Shown: one piece after another, positions 56,372 through 64,000 of the stretch
How the letters are laid out: each line of letters opens with the position of its first letter
Numbering within the stretch: the stretch's first letter is position 1
NCBI RefSeq assembly: GCF_015694735.1
Contig: NZ_JADQDP010000002.1
Location: forward strand, 558,001 to 622,000
Reading direction: 5' to 3'
Length of the DNA stretch: 64,000 bases
Source of the DNA: Hymenobacter properus
GTDB taxonomy: Bacteria > Bacteroidota > Bacteroidia > Cytophagales > Hymenobacteraceae
Notes under the pieces: generated by a model
What the model saw: only the letters and a program-made list of their open reading frames with translations
Databases searched by the model: none
What the model was told of the DNA's origin: nothing
Program-made: the position numbers and the translations under genes

Positions 56372-56402
56372 AACGCCCCGGCCGGTTGGTCGGGGCGTTT
56401 CA
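56372..56402 (+). terminator. Terminator after secA (founder of a copied hairpin?)
   Basis: aacgccccg-gccggttggt-cggggcgttt has 9-bp arms with a T-tract, 24 bp after the secA stop. Almost the same hairpin follows three of the next genes (58299, 60219, 62034). Confidence 0.85.
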
Positions 56403-56535
56403 TTTTCAACAAAGGCTTTGATGTATAACTCTATGGTCTATATTGTAAAGTGTAGGATTGCCGACGGCAAGTGTCATTTCTTTCGGCAAGACCTATAAGA
56501 ATCATGGACGCTGTTTTGACCAAAGTATTCATTTA

Positions 56536-58281
56536 ATGAAGCATTTTTTCTCGTTGACCTGGGCTTGGATGGTAGCGACAGGCATTTTGCTATTAGGTTC
56601 TGCCGCACGTGCTCAGGTGCCTGCCTGGCAAGCGGCCATGGGATTTTCCGGCAACTATGCACACACTGTTGTGAAGGATATGGCTACCGATGCAGCCGGT
56701 AACCTGTACCTGCTTGGCGAATTTGACGCAAGCGTGACGTTTGGCAACACCACGCTGGTCGCGGGTGCTACAGACGTATTCGTGGCCAAGTGGAGCCCGG
56801 TTAGCAACGGGTTTCTATGGGCCCAAAAACTGGGGGGCTCTTATGTAGAAACAGCGGCGGCCATTGCCGTGAGTGGCACGAGCGTTTACATAAGCGGAAG
56901 TTTTAATAGTCCTTTCGTACAAGTAGGCAACGGTATTGTGTTGCAAAATGCTCAAGGGGGATTTCAGGTATCCAGCGACCTGTTTGTAGCCAAACTGACC
57001 GATGCAGGCACCAATGCCGATTTTGTCTGGGCAGAAAGAGCTGGTCGGGGCTCTACGTATTCCGACAAAGCTTATGCGCTGGCGGTGAGTGGAGCTAGTC
57101 TTTATCTGTCGTGCAGTTTGTCACCTACCGCTACTTACAGCAACGCGGCAATTCCAATTCAATTGCCACCCAATGCCGCTAGTCCTTATGGGTCTTACTT
57201 AGTCAAACTCATGGACTCAGGGCCATCTTGTGCTATTTCGTGGGTGCAGCGGGCAGGCAGTTACGGTACCGGGGTGGCCGTGGTTGGAAGAAACGTTTAC
57301 GCGACGGGCACCTACACAGGAACGGAAAATTTTGGCGCTACAGTCCTCTCCAGCAGCAGCAGTAAAGGATTTGTTGCTAAGCTGGTCGATGCGGGGCTGA
57401 GCAGTCGATACGTTTGGGCGCAGGAAGTTCCTGTTCAACTCAGCGTACCACCTAAAGCATCCATCCAAGGGAGCGATACCGTCGTTTACATTGCGGGAAC
57501 CTTTGCGGGTACTTTAAGCCAAGGCGGCTCAACATTGACCAGCGCAGGCGGCGACGATGTTCTTGTGGAAAAGCTTTTGGATGCAGGAACATCGCCTAGG
57601 TTCATCTGGGCTCAGCGGGCTGGGGGACCGGGGCCCGAATTTCTTACCGCATTGATGACGCGCGGGACGGAAGTATTCATTGCCGGAGAGTTCAATTCCC
57701 AAGCGGCTGATTTTGGTAGCGCCACTTTAGCAAACGCAGTGCTCGGCGATGCTTTTGTAGCAAAATTGACCGATGGGGGAAACACTGGCAATTTTGCTTG
57801 GGCCCAGCAGGCTGGCGGCCCTGATGAAGACCAGGCTAATGCGTTGACAATAAGCGGAACATCGTTATATGTCGGAGGATTTTATGGGCATAATGCATTA
57901 GCAAGGCACAGCAGTTCTGCCAGCTTTGGCAATCTGATGCTTAGTTACACAAACCCGCCAAGCGCAAACAGCCTTTTCTATGTTGGCTTTTTTGCTTCAT
58001 TGGCTAATGCGTTGCTGACTTCTAATGTCACAAGGGGACTGGCCGAAAGCATCACCCTCTTCCCCAACCCCGCCCACAACCGCGCCACCGTGCAGCTGCC
58101 GGCCGGCACCGGCCCGGCTACGCTCACCGTGCTCGACGCCCTGGGTCGCGCCGTGCGTACCCAAGCGACCACCGCCAATGCCGCCACGGAGCTGGACCTG
58201 ACCGGCCTCGCGCCCGGCCTCTACGCCGTGCGGGTGCAGGCCGGCGGTGCCACGGCCACCCAGCGCCTGGTGGTGGAGTAG
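56536..58281 (+). CDS. SBBP-type repeat T9SS surface protein, array copy 1
   Basis: 581 residues from ATG at 56536 (signal peptide MKHFFSLTWAWMVATGILLL, ends ARAQV); the frame is open upstream to 56458. About seven propeller-like repeats follow, with signature DAAGNLYLLGEFDASVTFG / DVFVAKWSPVSNGFLWAQKLGG / AIAVSGTSVYISGSF. A T9SS type A tail begins about residue 497 (SITLFPNPAHNRATVQLP ... GLAPGLYAVRVQAGG). The first three quarters use clearly AT-richer codons than the last 250 bp, whose C-terminal module and terminator almost match those of copies 2-3. Ligand unknown. Confidence 0.88.
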   Translation: MKHFFSLTWAWMVATGILLLGSAARAQVPAWQAAMGFSGNYAHTVVKDMATDAAGNLYLLGEFDASVTFGNTTLVAGATDVFVAKWSPVSNGFLWAQKLGGSYVETAAAIAVSGTSVYISGSFNSPFVQVGNGIVLQNAQGGFQVSSDLFVAKLTDAGTNADFVWAERAGRGSTYSDKAYALAVSGASLYLSCSLSPTATYSNAAIPIQLPPNAASPYGSYLVKLMDSGPSCAISWVQRAGSYGTGVAVVGRNVYATGTYTGTENFGATVLSSSSSKGFVAKLVDAGLSSRYVWAQEVPVQLSVPPKASIQGSDTVVYIAGTFAGTLSQGGSTLTSAGGDDVLVEKLLDAGTSPRFIWAQRAGGPGPEFLTALMTRGTEVFIAGEFNSQAADFGSATLANAVLGDAFVAKLTDGGNTGNFAWAQQAGGPDEDQANALTISGTSLYVGGFYGHNALARHSSSASFGNLMLSYTNPPSANSLFYVGFFASLANALLTSNVTRGLAESITLFPNPAHNRATVQLPAGTGPATLTVLDALGRAVRTQATTANAATELDLTGLAPGLYAVRVQAGGATATQRLVVE

Positions 58282-58298
58282 CAAACCTGAAAATCAGC

Positions 58299-58328
58299 AC
58301 GCCCCGGCCAGATGGTCGGGGCGTTTTT
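58299..58328 (+). terminator. Copied terminator after array copy 1
   Basis: acgccccg-gccagatggt-cggggcgt followed by ttttt, 17 bp after the stop. It matches the secA and copy 2 hairpins except for the loop bases. Confidence 0.85.
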
Positions 58329-58447
58329 GCGTTTATTGCAATTCTGTTAGCCGGTCATAAATCAGCGACTTACGCGAAGGCCACGGAAGCTTGGCGTAAT
58401 CATTGAGCCGCTAGCGGCAATTTCTGCTCACCATTCTCTGGCTTTCT

Positions 58448-60201
58448 ATGAAACACGTTTTCGCATTGCTCAACCATTGGTTATTAGTTGGGGTGTTGTG
58501 TATGTGGCTGTCGGGGGAGTGGCTCACGGGCAAGCCTCCACTTGGCAAGCGGCGGTAGCCGTGGGCCAAACAGCGGGCAGTGAATCGCAGATAGTGGCAA
58601 CGGCGGCTGACGCGGCAGGCAACGTGTATGTGGCGGGGCAGTTCAGGGGCACCATCAGCTTCGGCAGCATCACGTTGGTCGGCGGGGCTTGGCAACAGCT
58701 ATTTGTAGCCAAATGGAGCACGGCGAGCAGTTCTTTTGTTTGGGCGCAGCAAACCAACGGTACAACCGGGGGGATAGACGTTAGAGCGCTGGCGGTGAGT
58801 GGCAGCAGCATTTATGTGGGGGGGACGATGAGCAATACCGTTACGTTCGGTAGCATAAGCCTGACGAGTGCGGGCTCTAATGAAGCCTACGTGGCGAAGC
58901 TGACCGACGCTGGCAGCACCGGTAGTTTTACGTGGGTGCAACGGACCAGTGGGAGTGGATTGAGCAACGGCACAACAGATGCGTTGGCGGTGAGCGGAAC
59001 CAATGTGTATGTAGCAGGCGGGTTTGAGGGACCAGTCGCCTTTGGCAGCATTGCCCCAGCCAATAGCGGAAGCTACGATGCGTATGTGGCGAAGCTGACC
59101 GATATGGGTTCCACTGCTACTTGGGCCTGGGCACGTGGAGCGGGGGGAACAAGCTCCGATGTGGCCGTGGGGCTGGTTGCTTCGGGAGCTACTGTGTATG
59201 TCGCGGGCTATTTTACAAGCCCATCCGTCAATTTCGGCGGTCTTGCGCTCACCAACACCAGCAGCTGGCAAGATGGCTTCGTGGCTAAGCTTACGGATGC
59301 CGGCACCAGCGCAGGCTTTGCGTGGGTGCAGCAAGTATCCGGCGATGGACTCGACATCATTCGGTCGGTGGCCTTAAGTGGCAATAGCTTGTACATATCC
59401 GGTTATACCTCCGGTACCTACATTTCATTCGGAGCCATCACGCTAATGAACACCACTCCTAACATTAACCATTTAGTGGTGGCCAAGCTAAGTGATGCCG
59501 GTTCGACGGGCAGTTTTATATGGGCAACGACCACCGCGCAGGCGGGCGCCACTAGGGCCACTTCCCTGGCTGTGAATGGCACCAATGTATACGTAGCGGG
59601 AAGCTTCAGCGGGGTAACCAGCTTCGGCCCCAATGTGCTCACAAGCACACTGGGGCCCGTTGTATCTCCTAGCCCCGGCGTTCCCCCCGGCACCATGTAC
59701 TCTACCAATGACATCTTCGTGGCCAAGCTCACCGATGCCGGTGCCAGCAGCGCGTGGGCCTGGGTGCAGCCGGCTGGTGGGGCCGGTAGTGATGGAGCAA
59801 CAGCATTAGCGGCGGCCCCAAGCGGACTATTGTATGCCGCCGGTGGAATAATGCCTCCCGCCACATTTGGCTCCGTGACCATTGCAAGCGCTGGAAATGC
59901 TGGGACAAGCTTTTTAGCATCCCTCGCCGACCCCACCCTTACCGCCACTACGGTCGCTCTACCTTCCGCCAGTATTGGCCTCTCGCCCAACCCCGCCCAC
60001 GGCCGCGCCACTGTGCAACTGCCGGCCGGCACCGGCCCGGCCACGCTCACGGTGCTCGATGCCCTGGGCCGCCCCGTGCGCACCCAAAGAGCTACCGGTC
60101 CTCTAGCTGAGCTCGACCTGACCGGCCTGGCGCCCGGCCTCTACGCCGTGCGCATGCAGGCCGGCGGGGCCACGACCACCCGGCACTTGGTGGTAGAGTA
60201 G
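58448..60201 (+). CDS. SBBP-type repeat T9SS surface protein, array copy 2, apparent frameshift in signal peptide
   Basis: The main frame from 58477 (TTG) encodes 574 residues: several propeller-like repeats (AADAAGNVYVAGQFRGTISFG, DAYVAKLTDMGSTATWAWARGAGG) and a T9SS tail (SIGLSPNPAHGRATVQLP). Its TTG-started N terminus lacks the positive charges of a normal signal peptide. An ATG at 58448 in another frame reads MKHVFALLNHWLLVGVLCMW, clearly the signal peptide start. Inserting one base at the G5 tract of tcgggggagt (58512-58516) joins the two into ...WLSGGVAHGQASTWQ, a normal cleavage region. Thus the gene appears frameshifted, or the base count is wrong in the assembly. It is a near neighbour of copies 1 and 3. 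Confidence 0.8.
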
Positions 60202-60218
60202 CAAGCCTGAAAATCAGC

Positions 60219-60248
60219 ACGCCCCGGCCGGTTGGTCGGGGCGTTTTT
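60219..60248 (+). terminator. Copied terminator after array copy 2
   Basis: acgccccg-gccggttggt-cggggcgt followed by ttttt, 17 bp after the stop. It is the same as the secA hairpin across stem and loop. Confidence 0.85.
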
Positions 60249-60331
60249 GTATGTATAAGAAAATACATACTTCGGCTATATTTAGGCACATTACCAGATA
60301 CCGCCATCTTCCACAAGCCATTTTCATTTTG

Positions 60332-62014
60332 ATGAAAAAAATCTACTCATTCGTAACCAGCGCATTGGCAGTGGTATTGGTCTTCGTAGCAGGTGCCGGC
60401 GCATGGGCGCAGGCCCCAGCGTGGCAAACTGCTGTGAGCAGCAGCGTGAGTGCCAACAACGACGCCTATGTACTGGGAACTACGGCTGCCAACGGTAACG
60501 TGTACGTCGTGGGCGCCTTCAGTGGCACCGCTAGTTTTGGCAACTCCACGCTGGTGAGCTCGGGCCAGGAAGATGGGTTTGTGGCAAAATGGAACCCCGT
60601 GAGCGGCGATTTCGTGTGGGCGCAAAAAATAGGGGGGAGCTACGGCGATGGCGCCGCCGCCGTGGCCGTGAACGGAGCCAATGTGTATGTAACCGGCGCC
60701 TTTCGGAGCCAGCCAGCGGCGTTTGGCAGCCTTTCCCTCACCAGTGCCGGCACCTCGGACTTCTATTTGGCCAAACTCACCGATGCGGGGACCACGGCCA
60801 GCTTCACGTGGGTGCAGCAGGCGGGCGGCTCACAATTTGAGCTTGGCGAGGCATTGGCTGTAAGCGGCGCCAACGTGTACGTGGCCGGGTACTACGGCGA
60901 CGCCACTTTCGGAACCACAGTTCTGCCCACCGGCAGCGCCGCCAATTTGTTTGTGGCCAAGCTGGTAGATGCAGGCCCCAGCGGAGCTTTTGTCTGGGCC
61001 AAAGCGGCGGGTGGTTCCGGTTTCAATGATGTGCACGCCTTGGCAGTAAGCGGCACCTCGGTATACTTGGCGGGCTTTTTTAGTAGGACCGCCACCTTTG
61101 GGGCCACCACGCTGACCAGCGCTGGTAGCTACGACGCGGTGGTGGCCAAACTGGAGGACGCCGGCGCCACCGCCGATTTTGCGTGGGCCCAACGCGGCGG
61201 CGGCCCCGGCGAAGACCGCGCCCGCGGCATTGCGCTCAACGGCAGCAGCGTGTATGTGACCGGGAGCTTCGAAGGCAGTGCGGCCACTTTTGGCCCCGCC
61301 ACGCTGTCGAGCGCTGGCTTGGCCGACGTGTTCGTAACCAAGCTGACCGACGCCGGCACTACGAGCAGTTTCGGATGGGTGGAGCGCGTGGGCGGGGCCG
61401 GGGCAGACCGCGCCTATGCACTGGCCGGTGCGGGAACCGGAATATGCATCGTAGGCGAGTTTAATAGCCGCACGTTAGCGTTCGGGACGACTGTCCTCAC
61501 CGCCGCGTCTAATTATGGCACCGACCTGTTTGTGGCCCGACTGACGGACGCGGGCCGCACGGCCGGGTTCGCTTGGGCCCAGCGCGCGGGCGGAACGGCA
61601 TCTGTTTCATGCTCGGCCGTGGCCGTGGCCCCCAACGGCACGGTGTACGTGGGCGCGGGCGTCCAGCCACCCGCCAGCTTCGGTTCATTGCCCATTGCTG
61701 GCCTCGTGGGCACCACAGTGGCTACGCTGGCTTCCCTCACCGACCCCACCCTCACGGCCACCACGGCCGCTCTGCGCCCGGAAAATATCGGCCTCTTCCC
61801 CAACCCCGCCCACGGCCGTGCTACGTTGCAACTGCCGGCTGGTGCCGGCTTGGTTACCATCACCGTGCTCGACGCGTTAGGCCGCTCCGTGCACAGCCAA
61901 ACGACCACTGACGCTAAAGCCGAGCTGAACTTGGCCGGCCTCGAGCCGGGCTTCTACGCCTTGCGCGTGCAGGCCGGCGGGGCCACGGCCACCCGGCGCT
62001 TGATGGTGGAGTAG
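60332..62014 (+). CDS. SBBP-type repeat T9SS surface protein, array copy 3
   Basis: 560 residues from ATG at 60332 (signal peptide MKKIYSFVTSALAVVLVFVA, ends AWAQA); the frame is open upstream to 60251. Propeller-like repeats have ANGNVYVVGAFSGTASFGNS, DGFVAKWNPVSGDFVWAQKIGG and DFYLAKLTDAGTTASFTWVQQAGG. The T9SS tail is ENIGLFPNPAHGRATLQLP ... GLEPGFYALRVQAGG. This copy is GC-rich throughout, unlike copy 1. A near-consensus -7 element (TATATTTA) lies at 60277-60284. Confidence 0.88.
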   Translation: MKKIYSFVTSALAVVLVFVAGAGAWAQAPAWQTAVSSSVSANNDAYVLGTTAANGNVYVVGAFSGTASFGNSTLVSSGQEDGFVAKWNPVSGDFVWAQKIGGSYGDGAAAVAVNGANVYVTGAFRSQPAAFGSLSLTSAGTSDFYLAKLTDAGTTASFTWVQQAGGSQFELGEALAVSGANVYVAGYYGDATFGTTVLPTGSAANLFVAKLVDAGPSGAFVWAKAAGGSGFNDVHALAVSGTSVYLAGFFSRTATFGATTLTSAGSYDAVVAKLEDAGATADFAWAQRGGGPGEDRARGIALNGSSVYVTGSFEGSAATFGPATLSSAGLADVFVTKLTDAGTTSSFGWVERVGGAGADRAYALAGAGTGICIVGEFNSRTLAFGTTVLTAASNYGTDLFVARLTDAGRTAGFAWAQRAGGTASVSCSAVAVAPNGTVYVGAGVQPPASFGSLPIAGLVGTTVATLASLTDPTLTATTAALRPENIGLFPNPAHGRATLQLPAGAGLVTITVLDALGRSVHSQTTTDAKAELNLAGLEPGFYALRVQAGGATATRRLMVE

Positions 62015-62033
62015 GCAAGGCTGAAAATGAAAC

Positions 62034-62064
62034 AGTGCCCGGCCGCTTGGTCGGGGCGTTTTTG
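62034..62064 (+). terminator. Degenerate copied terminator after array copy 3
   Basis: agtgcccg-gccgcttggt-cggggcgttttt, the same frame as the other copied hairpins, but the left arm carries changes (gtgcccg for cgccccg) that weaken the stem. The T-tract is intact. Confidence 0.6.
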
Positions 62065-62134
62065 CTTATAGTGTCAGCAAAAATTTGTTTCATAGAGTAA
62101 TACCTTTAGTGCGTTATCATACTTTCCGGCTTCT

Positions 62135-63835
62135 ATGAAAAACATCTTCTCTTTGTTGTGCTTTGGGGCGCTGCTGTGCTGCAGCGCATCTGTTGCTATG
62201 GCGCAACCCAGTGCCTGGCAGACGGTGACCACTACCAGCCAGGTCTTCCGCAACAGTTCCGGGACCGACGCCATGGTTACTGCTCCCAATGGCGATGTGT
62301 ACACGTTGGGCTCTCTCAGCGGCACCGTGAGCTTTGGCAATATTTCCATAAGCAGCACCGATGGCGATATGTACGTGGCTAAATGGAGCAGCGCCAGCCG
62401 CAGCTTCGTTTGGGTGCAGCAGGCCATGGGAGGCTTTCAGTTTGGCAAAACGCTGGTGATGAGCGGAAACAGCTTATACGTGGCGGGCACCTTCATGGGT
62501 AGTAGCTGCATCTTCGGCTCCAACTCCTTGACCAATGCCGGGGCGCGGGATGCGTTTGTCGCCAAGCTCACGGATGCGGGCACCAGCGCCAGCTGGACGT
62601 GGGCCCGCCAAGTCGGCGGCGCCAGCGACGACTACGGCCGGGCGCTGACGGTGCAAGGCAACAACATCTACGTGGGCGGCAGTTATTACAGCAGCCCAGC
62701 CAGCTTTGGCGCCCTGTCCCTGACCAGCTCCGGCACCAATAACCTGGATGGTTTTGTAACCAAACTCGTTGATGCGGGCACTAGCGCCGACTTTGTCTGG
62801 GCCCAGCGGGTGGGCGGCCTGGGCACCGAGGAAGTGCGGGCGCTGGCCGTAAATGGCCCGACGGTATACCTGGCGGGAAACTATGCAGGGCCGGCCTTCG
62901 CGCTGGGAGCCGCCAGCCTGCCCGCCAGGACTAGTGCCGATATCTTTGTGGCGAAGCTAACGGACGCGGGAGCCGCCGGTGCTATTGAGTGGGCGCAGCC
63001 GGCCGGGAGCGCCAACTACGACGAGCCCACGGCCCTGGCCGTGCGCGGCACCAGCGTCTACGTAACTGGTGCATTTCAGGGGCCGGTGGCTACTTTTGGT
63101 ACGACCAGCCTCACGCCGGCCAGTGCCAATACCGATGTGTTTGTGGCCAAGCTGACCGATGCGGGCAGCAGCGGGAGCTTTACCTGGGCCTTGCGCGCGG
63201 GTGGCTCCAGCCCCGATGTGCCCAATGGCCTGGCCGTAAGCGGCTCAAGCCTCTACATAGCGGGGGTATATAGTACCTCGGCTGATTTTGGCAGCACTAC
63301 CCTGACGGGTGCGGGTGGCGGTGACGTGTTTGTGGCCAAAGTAGAGGACGCGGGCAATGCGGCCAACTGGGCATGGGCAAAAACCGGCGGCGGGGCCAAT
63401 AATGACGGGGCATCGGCCGTAGCCGTGGCCGGCAACACGGTATACGTGGCCGGGTTCGTGGTGCCGGTGTCCAACTTCGACAGCCAAACGGTACTCACCC
63501 CCACGTCGTCGCCGGGAATCCTGTCGCCCACCATCGTGGCCTTTCTGGCCACCCTCACCGACCCCACGCTCACCGCCACTGAAGCGCCCTGGATGGCGGC
63601 TTCCTTCGGTATTTTCCCCAATCCGGCCCACGGCCGCGCCACCGTGCTGCTGCCCCCCGGGCCCGGCGTGGCCACCCTCACCGTGCACGATGCGCTGGGC
63701 CGCATCGTGCGCACCCAGCCGGTAGCCATGGGCTCCAATATCCAGCTCAATTTGACTGGCCTCGCTCCCGGCCTCTACGCGGTGCGGGTGCAGGCCGGCG
63801 GCGCCGCATCTACGCAGCGCTTGCTGGTAGAATAG
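62135..63835 (+). CDS. SBBP-type repeat T9SS surface protein, array copy 4
   Basis: 566 residues with signal peptide MKNIFSLLCFGALLCCSASV, ending AMAQP. Repeats include APNGDVYTLGSLSGTVSFGN, DMYVAKWSSASRSFVWVQQA and DAFVAKLTDAGTSASWTWARQVGG. The C-terminal T9SS domain (SFGIFPNPAHGRATVLLP ... GLAPGLYAVRVQAGG) is close to those of the other copies. A TACCTTTA near-match to the -7 element stands at 62101-62108. It is followed by a different, stronger terminator. Confidence 0.88.
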   Translation: MKNIFSLLCFGALLCCSASVAMAQPSAWQTVTTTSQVFRNSSGTDAMVTAPNGDVYTLGSLSGTVSFGNISISSTDGDMYVAKWSSASRSFVWVQQAMGGFQFGKTLVMSGNSLYVAGTFMGSSCIFGSNSLTNAGARDAFVAKLTDAGTSASWTWARQVGGASDDYGRALTVQGNNIYVGGSYYSSPASFGALSLTSSGTNNLDGFVTKLVDAGTSADFVWAQRVGGLGTEEVRALAVNGPTVYLAGNYAGPAFALGAASLPARTSADIFVAKLTDAGAAGAIEWAQPAGSANYDEPTALAVRGTSVYVTGAFQGPVATFGTTSLTPASANTDVFVAKLTDAGSSGSFTWALRAGGSSPDVPNGLAVSGSSLYIAGVYSTSADFGSTTLTGAGGGDVFVAKVEDAGNAANWAWAKTGGGANNDGASAVAVAGNTVYVAGFVVPVSNFDSQTVLTPTSSPGILSPTIVAFLATLTDPTLTATEAPWMAASFGIFPNPAHGRATVLLPPGPGVATLTVHDALGRIVRTQPVAMGSNIQLNLTGLAPGLYAVRVQAGGAASTQRLLVE

Positions 63836-63858
63836 CTTGCACAGCACTCCTGACGCGG

Positions 63859-63907
63859 CAAAAGCGCGCCCGTTCCGACCCGCCGGCCGGAACGGGCGCG
63901 CTTTTGT
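63859..63907 (+). terminator. Terminator after array copy 4
   Basis: Perfect 18-bp arms aaaagcgcgcccgttccg (63859-63876) and cggaacgggcgcgctttt (63887-63904), followed by g and t. It does not belong to the copied hairpin type of copies 1-3. Confidence 0.85.
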
Positions 63908-63979
63908 GTGGCGGGGTTAAACCAGCTCCCCTCGGCACGGTCAATGGCAATACCTGCAACCAAGACCCCTGTGCCTTTT

Positions 63980-64000
63980 ATGAAACACACCTTTACCCAC
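63980..64000 (+). CDS. Start of a fifth array gene, cut by the window edge
   Basis: ATG at 63980 opens MKHTFTH, in the same context as array copies 1-2 (MKHFFSL, MKHVFAL), 76 bp after the terminator of copy 4. Only seven codons are visible, so the assignment rests on position and on the MKH-F start. Confidence 0.45.

Overview
The window looks like a chromosomal segment of a GC-rich Bacteroidota bacterium, most likely a Hymenobacter-type member of the Cytophagales. The genus is inferred from gene style; no search was run. Evidence: many secreted proteins end in a type IX secretion (T9SS) C-terminal sorting domain; start codons mostly lack a Shine-Dalgarno sequence; seven starts have the Bacteroidota -7 motif TAnnTTTG close upstream; and the alpha-operon genes are followed by eno and a DivIC-like gene. 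No tRNA, rRNA, CRISPR array, insertion sequence or phage gene was seen.

Layout. 1-4440: end of the spc/alpha ribosomal cluster (map, infA, rpmJ, rpsM, rpsK, rpsD, rpoA, rplQ), with hairpins on both sides of rpoA. 4491-5120: an AT-richer redoxin gene broken by an in-frame stop. 5191-6852: eno and a DivIC/FtsB-like gene. 6953-11193: a large CUB/CARDB-repeat T9SS protein and a small secreted protein. 11208-14474 (minus): O-antigen-ligase-like protein and an HscA-type Hsp70.

14784-22523: DUF4331 protein, TPR protein, HupE/UreJ permease, a Cys-containing small secreted protein, a doubtful small ORF, and a TonB-dependent receptor with a His-rich plug. A terminator-like hairpin lies just before the receptor start. 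This is my best candidate for an undescribed system, possibly in metal uptake. 22601-27699: a 13-repeat beta-propeller T9SS protein and a convergent secreted GH13 alpha-amylase. The divergent region upstream of the amylase carries a tandem 17-bp repeat that looks like a LacI-type operator.

28079-31954: two tandem YkuD_2 L,D-transpeptidases and a GH10-like lipid- or surface-exported hydrolase with a T9SS tail. 32043-36039 (minus): an Ldh-family oxidoreductase and a LytTR regulator/TPR-histidine kinase pair. 36308-40543: a 1,411-residue beta-helix adhesin-like protein with an internal duplication. 40663-47497: housekeeping and small genes (Ppx/GppA phosphatase, zinc-ribbon membrane protein, rRNA-type methyltransferase, DinB, lipoprotein-like penicillin-binding protein, dapF, GNAT acetyltransferase). 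47691-52641: a surface-glycan block of glycosyltransferase, UDP-galactopyranose mutase, GH1-like protein and an overlapping RmlD-like reductase. 52946-56347: secA.

56536-64000: a tandem array of at least four paralogous T9SS propeller-type surface proteins, with a fifth starting at the edge. The C-terminal module and terminator hairpin are repeated almost unchanged from copy to copy, while the N-terminal parts diverge. One copy has an apparent one-base frameshift in its signal peptide.

Dispersed palindromes with 22-32 bp perfect arms (18496, 45904, 46859) share a GAGCGCAGC core and look like one intergenic repeat superfamily. A fourth palindrome, at 52659, has an unrelated sequence.
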